From Deltaproteobacteria bacterium GWA2_55_10 (GTDB taxonomy: Bacteria > Desulfobacterota > GWC2-55-46), in the NCBI GenBank assembly GCA_001797415.1, contig MGPL01000136.1, forward strand, positions 1-21,521: a stretch of 21,521 nucleotides of DNA, in the 5' to 3' direction. Shown here piece by piece: positions 8,125 through 14,077 of the stretch (positions are counted from its first letter, which is position 1; each line of letters opens with the position of its first letter). The notes beneath the pieces were generated by a model. It saw only the letters and a program-made list of their open reading frames with translations, was not told where the DNA came from and searched no databases. The translations under genes and the position numbers were made by a program.

Positions 8125-8802
8125 ATGGAAAACAAAAAACAGACCAAAACACCGCAGGAACTTGATAATTATCTTAAGGACCTTCTTCATTTCATCGCGA
8201 AGTCCACGCAGGCCTTTGACATGGGCTTTGATGGAGAGGTACAGAGGATGGCAGTCGCCATACGGGCGATAGTCGACGACCCGGACGGCACAGGGTCGCT
8301 TCTTAAGAAGATCGGCATCGACATCGAATTTTACGACAACTGCCCTGAGTACGACGCGAAGCTCGCGTTGCCGATGAGCGGGATAGCCCTCTTCGCGCCC
8401 ACGAACAAGGACAAGAACAGGTACGTGCCCAGGCTCGGCAGGAACCCCGGCGTACAGCTCAAGAAGGTGAGCTTCGAGCAGTGGTGGAACAAGCATGTCA
8501 TTATCGACGAGGGACAGGGCGTTCGCATAACGAGGAAGGATATCGTATACAGGGTATCCAACACCACGCCGCCGACCTCGGCCAGGCCGATGCTGAACGA
8601 AGAGTTCAACAAGCTCATAAAGGAGAACCCGATCGGCTGGGTCGATGACAATGCCGGACTCAAGAAAGCGCCGATGCAGCTTGCGGCCATGGAGCTTGCC
8701 AGCACCCGCCATATAGCCTTTGAGCTGCTCCTTACCTTCGAGGAGCAAAGGCCCCATTACTTCGAGGGCTTCTACCCGGAACCGAATCCGAACCTTCACT
8801 GA
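8125..8802 (+). CDS. Uncharacterised 225-residue protein
   Basis: I cannot assign a function. The protein is soluble, without signal peptide or membrane segment. It has a polar N-terminus (MENKKQTKTPQEL), a middle part with LPMSGIALFAP (about 83-93), an aromatic SFEQWWNKHVIID segment (about 116-128), then GVRITRKDIVYRVSN (about 132-146) and NPIGWVDD. It ends in a helical segment (STRHIAFELLLTFEE) and a proline-rich tail. The order 'WWN..VI.D..G...TRKD...' followed by 'GW' recalls a family of uncharacterised bacterial proteins that usually carry an 'ANKDGGAHVD'-like motif after the TRKD segment. Here that position reads TTPPTSARP. This resemblance is from memory and uncertain. The gene is divergent from dut by 97 bp and has its own strong terminator, so it is probably monocistronic. 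Codon use matches its neighbours. Confidence 0.8.
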   Translation: MENKKQTKTPQELDNYLKDLLHFIAKSTQAFDMGFDGEVQRMAVAIRAIVDDPDGTGSLLKKIGIDIEFYDNCPEYDAKLALPMSGIALFAPTNKDKNRYVPRLGRNPGVQLKKVSFEQWWNKHVIIDEGQGVRITRKDIVYRVSNTTPPTSARPMLNEEFNKLIKENPIGWVDDNAGLKKAPMQLAAMELASTRHIAFELLLTFEEQRPHYFEGFYPEPNPNLH

Positions 8803-8818
8803 TTAATCCGGAAATGAG

Positions 8819-8849
8819 AAAAGCCAGGCAGAACCTGCCTGGCTTTTTT
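8819..8849 (+). terminator. Rho-independent terminator of the 225-residue protein gene
   Basis: A perfect 13-bp stem (AAAAGCCAGGCAG with CTGCCTGGCTTTT) has a three-base loop AAC, followed by a T-rich run. It starts 17 bp after the stop codon. Confidence 0.93.
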
Positions 8850-8869
8850 ATTTTGATACTGGATAATTC

Positions 8870-8899
8870 AAAAGGGCTTTCCCGTTTCCGGAAAAGCCC
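8870..8899 (-). terminator. Rho-independent terminator of the helicase gene
   Basis: On the minus strand, GGGCTTTTCCG pairs with CGGGAAAGCCC across a short GAAA-type loop with one G-T pair, followed by TTTT. It lies 16 bp past the helicase stop codon and back to back with the plus-strand terminator. Confidence 0.85.
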
Positions 8900-8914
8900 C
8901 CTTCCATGCAAATC

Positions 8915-10594
8915 CTATTTGGGCTTCTTTATGAACTTGAGGAGCCTCTTCAAGAGCCCGCCCTTTTTCTCCTTGGGCTCAGAGAGGATTATGGGCCTGT
9001 GGACTCCTTCAGGCTCTGTGCGCATTGGCTGCTGCTTTTCGACAGGTTTTGACGCCTGGGCCGCGTTCGGATTGTGCCTTTCGGTCCTGGGCCCGCCTCC
9101 AGGCCTGCGGTGTTTGCCAGGCTGACCAGGCCTCTTCTCATCTCCTTGCCTCGGCCTTCTATGCTGTCCGGGCCTGTTCCTTTGTTCCTTAGTGGCCTGC
9201 ACCTTGGCCCCTTCCACATTGGCCTGCACCTTGGCCCCTTCCGCGCCTTCGGCCCCTGCCGGGGCGTTGCCAGCTGCCTGCGCCGGCTTTTTCCCGGTGT
9301 GCGCGCGCCTTTCAGCGTGGGGCTGGCCTTCTCTCTTTTCCTTCTTGAACGGAGGGCGCTTCTGCCTTGGTCCGTCGTGCCTCTGCCCGCCCTGCTTCCT
9401 GTCCCTTTCAGTCCGCCTCGGCCTATCCCTCTCTTGTGAGGCGACGACCTCTTTGACAAGCTCCTCTTCCTCTATCCATTCGACTTCGAGCTTGCGCTCA
9501 ATGTACTTTTCTATCTCAGGCAGGTTAAGGACATGGTCTTCGCAGGCGAGGCTGAAGGCCTGGCCGGTCTTCCCTGCCCTGGCTGTCCTGCCGATGCGGT
9601 GCACGTAATTGGCCGCGTCGTCCGGCAGGTCGTAATTTATGACGTGAGTGACATCTTCTATGTGGAGACCCCTTGCGGCGACGTCGGTCGCGACCAGGAT
9701 ATTGAGCGTGCCGGACTTCATGCCGTCTATTATCTTCTGCCTCTTCTCCTGGGTAACGTCGCCCGTCAAGACCTTAGCCTTGAAGCCGTTCGCGTCAAGG
9801 CTCCTGCCGAGCCTCTCGGCGGTTATCTTCATGTTGGTGAATATTATCGCGCGCTGGAGTGCCTGCCTCTTTAAAAGCGTGAGAAGGACCTTCACCTTCT
9901 CTTCGTTCGAGACGTATATGATCTTCTGGTCTATCGCGTTTACGGTTACCTGCTCCGGCTCTATCTCTATCATTACCGGGTCGGGTTTCATGTAGCGGGC
10001 CGCAAGCCTTCTTACGTTGGAATCTATGGTGGCCGAGAAGAGCATGGTCTGCCTCGGGGCCTTCTTTGGGAGCTTCCCCGCTATGTACATTATGTCCGGG
10101 GCAAAGCCCATGTCGAACATGCGGTCAGCCTCGTCTATGATGAATATCTCTATGCCGTCGAGAGAGAGGCTCTTGGACTTGTACAGGTCTATCATGCGGC
10201 CCGGAGTTGCCACGACAAGGTCGACGCCGGTCTTGAGCGCGCCTGTCTGGGCGCCGTATTCCACGCCGCCGTAGACCGCGACCGAACGGATCGGCAGGTG
10301 CTTGCCGAGCTTTGCGGCGTCGTCTATTATCTGAGTGCAGAGCTCTCTGGTGGGGACCATCACGAGGGCCTTTGGCTTGCCCGACGGGTCTGGCCCTGAG
10401 GCCATTACCTTGTTGAAGACGGTGAGGAGGAAGACCGCTGTCTTTCCCGTGCCTGTCTGGGACTGGGCTATTACGTCCTTACCTGCAAGGCACTCTGGCA
10501 GGGACTGTTCCTGTATGGGGGTGCATTCCTCGAACCCGGCGTCCTTTACCCCCTGCAGGATATCCGGGTGCATATCTAAACTATCGAATTTCAC
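8915..10594 (-). CDS. rhlB: DEAD-box ATP-dependent RNA helicase, RhlB-like, with long basic tail
   Basis: A 559-residue RNA helicase with a complete motor core in residues 1-375. It has a Q-motif around Gln28, motif I AQSQTGTGKT (43-52), PTREL (81-85), TPGR (130-133), DEAD (154-157), SAT (187-189), ATDVAARGLH (302-311) and HRIGRTAR (332-339). The segment LACEDHVLNLPEIEKYI after motif VI, together with EPEQVT and LTGDVTQEKR, is closest to the RhlB branch known from RNA degradosomes. Residues about 385-545 are a disordered Arg/Lys/Pro/Gly-rich tail, probably for RNA or partner binding. The last residues (GGLLKRLLKFIKKPK) look like a basic amphipathic helix. The start is GTG at 10594 with AAGGAAGA upstream, preceded by an AT-rich leader region. 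The stop is TAG. The helicase call is certain; the RhlB assignment is likely. Confidence 0.93.
   Translation of the reverse strand: MKFDSLDMHPDILQGVKDAGFEECTPIQEQSLPECLAGKDVIAQSQTGTGKTAVFLLTVFNKVMASGPDPSGKPKALVMVPTRELCTQIIDDAAKLGKHLPIRSVAVYGGVEYGAQTGALKTGVDLVVATPGRMIDLYKSKSLSLDGIEIFIIDEADRMFDMGFAPDIMYIAGKLPKKAPRQTMLFSATIDSNVRRLAARYMKPDPVMIEIEPEQVTVNAIDQKIIYVSNEEKVKVLLTLLKRQALQRAIIFTNMKITAERLGRSLDANGFKAKVLTGDVTQEKRQKIIDGMKSGTLNILVATDVAARGLHIEDVTHVINYDLPDDAANYVHRIGRTARAGKTGQAFSLACEDHVLNLPEIEKYIERKLEVEWIEEEELVKEVVASQERDRPRRTERDRKQGGQRHDGPRQKRPPFKKEKREGQPHAERRAHTGKKPAQAAGNAPAGAEGAEGAKVQANVEGAKVQATKEQRNRPGQHRRPRQGDEKRPGQPGKHRRPGGGPRTERHNPNAAQASKPVEKQQPMRTEPEGVHRPIILSEPKEKKGGLLKRLLKFIKKPK
9193..9246 (-). 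repeat. 27-bp tandem duplication inside the helicase tail
   Basis: Two adjacent 27-bp units (9193-9219 and 9220-9246), nearly identical and differing only near the ends, encode the repeated residues EGAKVQA in the disordered C-terminal tail. This looks like an in-frame slippage or expansion product. Confidence 0.8.
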
Positions 10595-10789
10595 TCTTCC
10601 TTAAACTCCCTCTTTTTCCGGCTCGCGTTAATTCAGCGGCGGACATATAAAAACAATACAATATTACACCATTTATAGCCCCCCTGAGTCAAGAGTTACT
10701 TGAGGCAGGACTATTACGGTCAATTTGAATCATTTTATCAAATCTGTTTTTTTGCTCAAGAAAGTGTGATGAACTGCTCTGGATTGGGC

Positions 10790-10818
10790 TTGACTACAAC
10801 ATCCTTATCATGTATTTT
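10790..10818 (+). promoter_or_regulatory. Candidate sigma-70 promoter of tRNA-Gly
   Basis: TTGACT (10790-10795) is separated by 17 bp from TATTTT (10813-10818). Transcription would begin near 10825, about ten bases before the mature tRNA end, a typical arrangement. The rest of the 240-bp gap (10595-10834) holds only AT-rich sequence, including the presumed upstream region of the helicase gene. Confidence 0.55.
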
Positions 10819-10834
10819 TATCTCTCGTGATCAT

Positions 10835-10908
10835 GCGGGCGTAGTTCAATGGTAGAATGAAAGCTTCCCAAGCTTTAGACGTGGGTTCGATTCCCATCGC
10901 CCGCTCCA
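10835..10908 (+). tRNA. tRNA-Gly (anticodon CCC)
   Basis: The acceptor stem GCGGGCG pairs with CGCCCGC. The D arm is GTTC/GAAT, the anticodon stem AAAGC/GCTTT carries loop TTCCCAA (anticodon CCC, decoding GGG), and the T arm is GTGGG/CCCAT with loop TTCGATT. The discriminator base is T, and CCA is encoded (10906-10908). The cloverleaf is complete with no intron. A terminator follows at once. Confidence 0.97.
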
Positions 10909-10913
10909 GATAA

Positions 10914-10953
10914 AAAAGCCAACCGGATTAATTCCGGTTGGCTTTTGATTTTT
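10914..10953. terminator. Terminator after tRNA-Gly, possibly bidirectional
   Basis: A perfect 14-bp stem (10914-10927 with 10933-10946, arm AAAAGCCAACCGGA) is followed by GATTTTT on the plus strand. On the minus strand it is followed by TTTTTT, so it can also serve the convergent SH3-like gene. Confidence 0.9.
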
Positions 10954-10968
10954 AGAATTCATGTCAGC

Positions 10969-11310
10969 TCAAAACCTCCTGCACGCCTCCATCTCGTCCG
11001 GCTTGGGCTGCATGAAGGTCAGCTCTATCATCTTCTGGCTTATCCAGCCGAGGTAGCCGCCCTCGCCTTCAGGGGCCTTCACCTTCAGGAAGCCCTGGCT
11101 CCTGCCGAGCACCTCTACCATTGCTCCGGGCCGCAGTTTCCCGACTATCTTGACCATGCCCGGCGAGTCCCAGAGGATGATATTGACCCTCCCGTTCGTC
11201 CAGTTCGTGGTGAAAAAATCCATGTCCCGGATAATGGCGCGCTCGACGCATGCATTTGCGCCCGAGGCCATCATTAGCATGAACAGGATTGTCAGGAAAA
11301 TCCGTCTCAT
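10969..11310 (-). CDS. Small exported SH3-like domain protein
   Basis: A 113-residue protein with an N-terminal signal peptide (MRRIFLTILFMLMMASGANA) and likely signal peptidase cleavage before Cys21. The mature part contains one bacterial SH3 (SH3b) domain about residues 40-95, with the pattern VNIILWDSPG, LRPGAMVEVLG, FLKVKAPEG and GYLGWISQKMI. Such domains bind peptidoglycan or other envelope ligands. The mature protein holds two cysteines (21 and 110) that could form a disulphide or, less likely, a lipid anchor at Cys21, since the ANAC context is a poor lipobox. The ribosome site before ATG 11310 is weak. The gene is divergent from the aldehyde dehydrogenase gene and shares its upstream region with the CRP-like site. 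The specific role is unknown. Confidence 0.82.
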   Translation of the reverse strand: MRRIFLTILFMLMMASGANACVERAIIRDMDFFTTNWTNGRVNIILWDSPGMVKIVGKLRPGAMVEVLGRSQGFLKVKAPEGEGGYLGWISQKMIELTFMQPKPDEMEACRRF

Positions 11311-11376
11311 AGCTTATATCTCGGATGAGATCTTTAAGACTTTAGCCGAAGTCCTTGTTTTCATGATTATTTTCTA

Positions 11377-11392
11377 TGTGACCAAAGTCACA
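11377..11392. promoter_or_regulatory. CRP/FNR-family operator palindrome
   Basis: The sequence TGTGACCAAAGTCACA is a perfect TGTGA-N6-TCACA site, and the flanking A and T extend the symmetry to 18 bp. It lies 67 bp upstream of the SH3-like gene start and about 107 bp (centre to predicted start site) upstream of the aldehyde dehydrogenase promoter. It could therefore act on either gene. The regulator is not in this window. Confidence 0.7.
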
Positions 11393-11434
11393 TTTCCACA
11401 GTCCGTACCAGCCTTATCCACAGGTTTTTCCACA
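11392..11434 (+). promoter_or_regulatory. Cluster of three DnaA-box-like 9-mers
   Basis: Three same-strand boxes are present: ATTTCCACA (11392-11400), the exact consensus TTATCCACA (11414-11422), and TTTTCCACA (11426-11434). The spacings are 22 and 12 bp. The cluster may be a DnaA-responsive control region. It could also be chance in a short AT-rich intergenic stretch. Confidence 0.5.
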
Positions 11435-11456
11435 GATGTTGCCAGAATAGAACGCC

Positions 11457-11485
11457 TTGCCCGCTGATTTCCACTCTGATATACT
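11457..11485 (+). promoter_or_regulatory. Candidate promoter of the aldehyde dehydrogenase gene
   Basis: TTGCCC (11457-11462), a 17-bp spacer and TATACT (11480-11485) place a start site near 11492, with a strong AGGAGG ribosome site at 11509-11514. Confidence 0.55.
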
Positions 11486-11521
11486 CAACACACCCCCGGA
11501 ATCGCCACAGGAGGATGCCTT

Positions 11522-13015
11522 TTGAAAGAAAAACACCTGAACCTCATAAACGGCAAATGGGTCAAAGCGGCATCCGGCAAGATCCTTCAGAGCACGAACC
11601 CGGCTGACAGCGACGATGTTGTCGGCGAGGTGCCGGCCTCAGGCAAAGAGGATGTCGACGCGGCTGTTGCCGCGGCCAGGGCTGCCTTTGACGGCTGGCG
11701 GCTTACGCCTGCGCCCAAACGGGCAGAGTTGCTATTCCGGGCGGCTGAGCTCCTGCTGAAGCACAAGGGAGAGCTCGGAAGACTCGTTACCCGCGAGATG
11801 GGCAAGATCCTGCCAGAAGGGCTCGGTGACGTGCAGGAGGCCATTGACATGGCCTATTACATGGCCGGAGAAGGCCGCAGGCTATCCGGCGAGACCGTCC
11901 CATCAGAGCTATTCGCAAAGGACTGCAAATCAGTCCGGGTGCCCATCGGGACATTCGCCCTCATCACGCCCTGGAACTTTCCGACAGCCATACCCGCGTG
12001 GAAGATATTCCCCTGCCTCATATCAGGCAATACGGCGGTCTTCAAGCCGTCGAGCTATACGCCAATAGCAGCTGCGCGCCTGGTCGAGATAATAACCGAA
12101 GCCGGTCTGCCGCCCGGCGTGCTGAACCTCGTGCAGGGCACAGGCGAAGAGATAGGCGAGTACCTTGCCACGCACCCCGGCATAGACGGCGTATCGTTCA
12201 CAGGCTCTTCGGCAGTGGGCGAGCGGCTCGCCAGGCTTTGCAGCGGCATTGAAAAGGAGATCTCATGCGAGATGGGCGGCAAAAACCCCATTATCGTCAT
12301 GGACGACGCGCGGCTCGACCTCGCCATAGAGGGCGCGCTCTGGGGCGGCTTCGGAACATCCGGCCAGAGGTGCACGGCAGCGAGCAGGATAATCGTCCAC
12401 GAGAAGGTCTATGACCGCTTCGTCGAGATGTTCACGGCGATGGCAAAGAGACTGAAGATAGGCAGCGGCCTTGACCCGAGTGTCCACATGGGCCCGGTCA
12501 TCAACAGGGCGCAGATGGAAAAGGTGCTCGGCTATATCGAGATAGGAAAGAAAGAGGGCGCGAACCTCGTGCACGGGGGCCGGGCCTTGAACTACGGACT
12601 CCTCGCAAAGGGCTTTTTCATAGAGCCGACCATATTCGCGGACGTAAGGCCAGAGATGCGCATAGCTCAGGAAGAGATATTCGGCCCGGTAGTTGCGATA
12701 TTGAAGGCAAAGGATTTGAAGCACGCCATAGAGATGGCGAACGGCGTCAAATACGGCCTGTCTTCTTCAATTTATACCCAGGACGTCAACAACACGGCAA
12801 TAGCCGAGCGCGACCTTGACGCGGGCATCGTCTATATCAACGCGCCTACTATAGGCGCGGAGATACAGCTGCCGTTCGGCGGAACGAAAAGGAGCGGACT
12901 GGGCCGCAAGGAGGCGGGCGGCAGGGGCGGAAGCCTCGATATGTTCACCAAATGGAAGGTCATCTACCGGGACTTCAGCGGCCGCCTTCAAAAGGCGCAG
13001 ATAGACAAGGAATGA
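11522..13015 (+). CDS. NAD(P)-dependent aldehyde dehydrogenase family protein
   Basis: A 497-residue member of the aldehyde dehydrogenase superfamily, oxidising an aldehyde to the acid with NAD(P). Catalytic Cys284 lies in GQRCTAAS, the general base Glu250 in EISCEMGGKNP, Asn152 in PWNFP, and the cofactor-binding Lys175 in FKPSS plus FTGSSAVG (226-233). The protein ends with LPFGGTKRSGLGRKEAGG and a conserved tail. The substrate is unclear. The subfamily resembles semialdehyde dehydrogenases rather than the RocA-type P5C dehydrogenases, yet a proline dehydrogenase and a class III aminotransferase lie downstream on the same strand, so glutamate or succinate semialdehyde are plausible. The start is TTG 11522, seven bases behind AGGAGG. 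A nearby ATG at 11515 is out of frame. Confidence 0.92.
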   Translation: MKEKHLNLINGKWVKAASGKILQSTNPADSDDVVGEVPASGKEDVDAAVAAARAAFDGWRLTPAPKRAELLFRAAELLLKHKGELGRLVTREMGKILPEGLGDVQEAIDMAYYMAGEGRRLSGETVPSELFAKDCKSVRVPIGTFALITPWNFPTAIPAWKIFPCLISGNTAVFKPSSYTPIAAARLVEIITEAGLPPGVLNLVQGTGEEIGEYLATHPGIDGVSFTGSSAVGERLARLCSGIEKEISCEMGGKNPIIVMDDARLDLAIEGALWGGFGTSGQRCTAASRIIVHEKVYDRFVEMFTAMAKRLKIGSGLDPSVHMGPVINRAQMEKVLGYIEIGKKEGANLVHGGRALNYGLLAKGFFIEPTIFADVRPEMRIAQEEIFGPVVAILKAKDLKHAIEMANGVKYGLSSSIYTQDVNNTAIAERDLDAGIVYINAPTIGAEIQLPFGGTKRSGLGRKEAGGRGGSLDMFTKWKVIYRDFSGRLQKAQIDKE

Positions 13016-13059
13016 GCAACCGGATTTAACGGGAATCGGCTGTAAACGCTTCGAAAACA

Positions 13060-13089
13060 TTGTAAACTCGTCTGTTCTTTTGATATAAT
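13060..13089 (+). promoter_or_regulatory. Promoter of the rubrerythrin operon
   Basis: A perfect TATAAT (13084-13089) lies 18 bp behind TTGTAA (13060-13065). A direct repeat TGTAAAC occurs at 13041-13047 and 13061-13067, exactly 20 bp apart, with the second copy overlapping the -35 region. Such a placement could be a two-turn operator. Confidence 0.6.
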
Positions 13090-13116
13090 TCGGCGCAAAT
13101 CTGACCAGGAGGGTGT

Positions 13117-13614
13117 ATGGACCCGGTGCATTTCACAGGCAAGGAAATCCTCGACATGGCTGTAAGGATAGAAGAGAACGGCATGAGGTTCTACGCGGAT
13201 GCCGCCAAGGGCGCCAAGTCAAAAGACCTTAGGGAGCTTTTCAAGGCGCTCTCAGAGGACGAGGGCACGCATATAAAGATGTTCCTCGATCTTAAAAAAC
13301 TTCTCGTGGACAATACGACGGAAGGATTCGACCCCTACCTCGATGAAGCGCAGAGCTACCTGAGGACAATGGCAGATGCCGAGGTATTCACCAATCCGGA
13401 GGCAGGCAAGGAGACCGCCCGCGCGCTCAAAAGCGAGGAAGAGGCCATAAAGCTCGCGATAGGCATGGAAAAGGACTCTCTCCTTTTCTATTACGAACTC
13501 GAGAGGATGATAAGGGAGAAGGACAGGAAGTTAGTGGAGTCCATAATCGAGCAGGAGAAAGATCACGTAAAAAGGCTCACTGCCCTGCAAGCTAATCTTT
13601 TCGGCGGATTATAA
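13117..13614 (+). CDS. Rubrerythrin/ferritin-like diiron protein without rubredoxin domain
   Basis: A 165-residue four-helix-bundle protein. Likely diiron ligands are Glu20 (IEENGMRFY), Glu49 and His52 (EGTH), Glu118 (GMEKDSLLFYY) and Glu147 with His150 (EKDH). This is the paired ExxH pattern of the rubrerythrin family, whose members reduce hydrogen peroxide or handle iron in anaerobes. Canonical rubrerythrins add a C-terminal rubredoxin domain with two CxxC motifs. This protein ends just after the last helix and has no cysteine at all. ATG 13117 follows AGGAGGG. The stop is 11 bp before a cysteine-rich partner gene with its own ribosome site (AAGGAG), so the two are co-transcribed. The oxidative-stress role is inferred from the family. 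Confidence 0.92.
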   Translation: MDPVHFTGKEILDMAVRIEENGMRFYADAAKGAKSKDLRELFKALSEDEGTHIKMFLDLKKLLVDNTTEGFDPYLDEAQSYLRTMADAEVFTNPEAGKETARALKSEEEAIKLAIGMEKDSLLFYYELERMIREKDRKLVESIIEQEKDHVKRLTALQANLFGGL

Positions 13615-13625
13615 GGAGAACCCAT

Positions 13626-13877
13626 ATGACGACCCAGTACGTAAAGACATATTCATGCCCTACCTGCCAGGGCCTCGCGAGCGGCAGGGGCCACCTCTGC
13701 CACCCGAGGACGGACGGGCTGCCATTTGTATGCGAGTACTGCAACAAGGAGACATCCGACCCCAGGCACGTCTGCACTGGAATAGTCGACAACATCGAGT
13801 ACGTCTGCAAGAAGTGCGGAAGGCTCGCGGTCTATGACTCTCTGCTCTGCGAACCGGCGCCGATAGACGGAGAGTAA
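13626..13877 (+). CDS. Small cysteine-repeat (zinc-ribbon-like) protein
   Basis: An 83-residue soluble protein of unknown function made of three consecutive 25-residue units starting at Cys11, Cys36 and Cys61. Each unit has the pattern C-x2-C-x10-C: cysteines 11/14/25, 36/39/50 and 61/64/75. The first two units also place a histidine two residues before the last cysteine (His23, His48), giving CCHC sets suited to zinc. The third unit has leucine there. Units one and two end in an aromatic residue plus valine (FV, YV). No signal peptide or membrane segment is visible. It lies 11 bp behind the rubrerythrin gene with a good ribosome site, so it may serve that enzyme in electron or metal transfer. 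That role is inference. Confidence 0.85.
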   Translation: MTTQYVKTYSCPTCQGLASGRGHLCHPRTDGLPFVCEYCNKETSDPRHVCTGIVDNIEYVCKKCGRLAVYDSLLCEPAPIDGE

Positions 13878-13910
13878 TCATACACTGTCGATGTCCAACG
13901 TAATAGAATG

Positions 13911-14071
13911 CTGTAAAACTCCGATATTACTCAGGCTTCAAATAGGCTCCATATGCGAGGCCCCGGTTAAATCGGGGAGCGAGGAATGAGGCGTACTCTT
14001 CTTGTACGCCGCTTCTGCCGCGACGATGACAACAAAGCAGATGGACTTATTTCATGCCTGCTGTTAAAAAG
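13911..14071 (+). repeat. Dispersed inverted-repeat element, copy 2
   Basis: The same core as at 3032-3178 is present: CCATATGCGAGGC, GAGCGAGGAATGAGGCGTAC, TTGTACG and CGACGATGACAACAAAGCAG. Imperfect terminal arms lie at 13932-13952 and 14041-14060. This copy carries an additional small hairpin (CCCCG at 13961-13965 with CGGGG at 13973-13977) that the first copy lacks. The element fills almost the entire gap between the cysteine-repeat gene and the aminotransferase gene. It has no coding capacity. Confidence 0.85.
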
Positions 14072-14077
14072 AAAAAC

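Noticed and set aside
8028..8147. N-terminal extension of dUTPase (hydrophobic stretch)
   Set aside because: The strong GGGAGGA site marks the start at 8027, and the extension overlaps the divergent gene and is not part of the family.
9193..9246. CRISPR-like repeat
   Set aside because: Two adjacent 27-bp units without spacers, lying in frame inside the helicase coding sequence.
11248..11310. Lipoprotein signal in the SH3-like protein
   Set aside because: A cysteine follows the signal peptide, but the ANAC context lacks the usual Leu at -3, so ordinary signal peptidase cleavage is favoured.
11392..11434. Chromosomal replication origin
   Set aside because: Only three boxes, no dnaA, dnaN, rpmH or gidA genes nearby and no extended AT-rich unwinding region. 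A local regulatory cluster is more likely.
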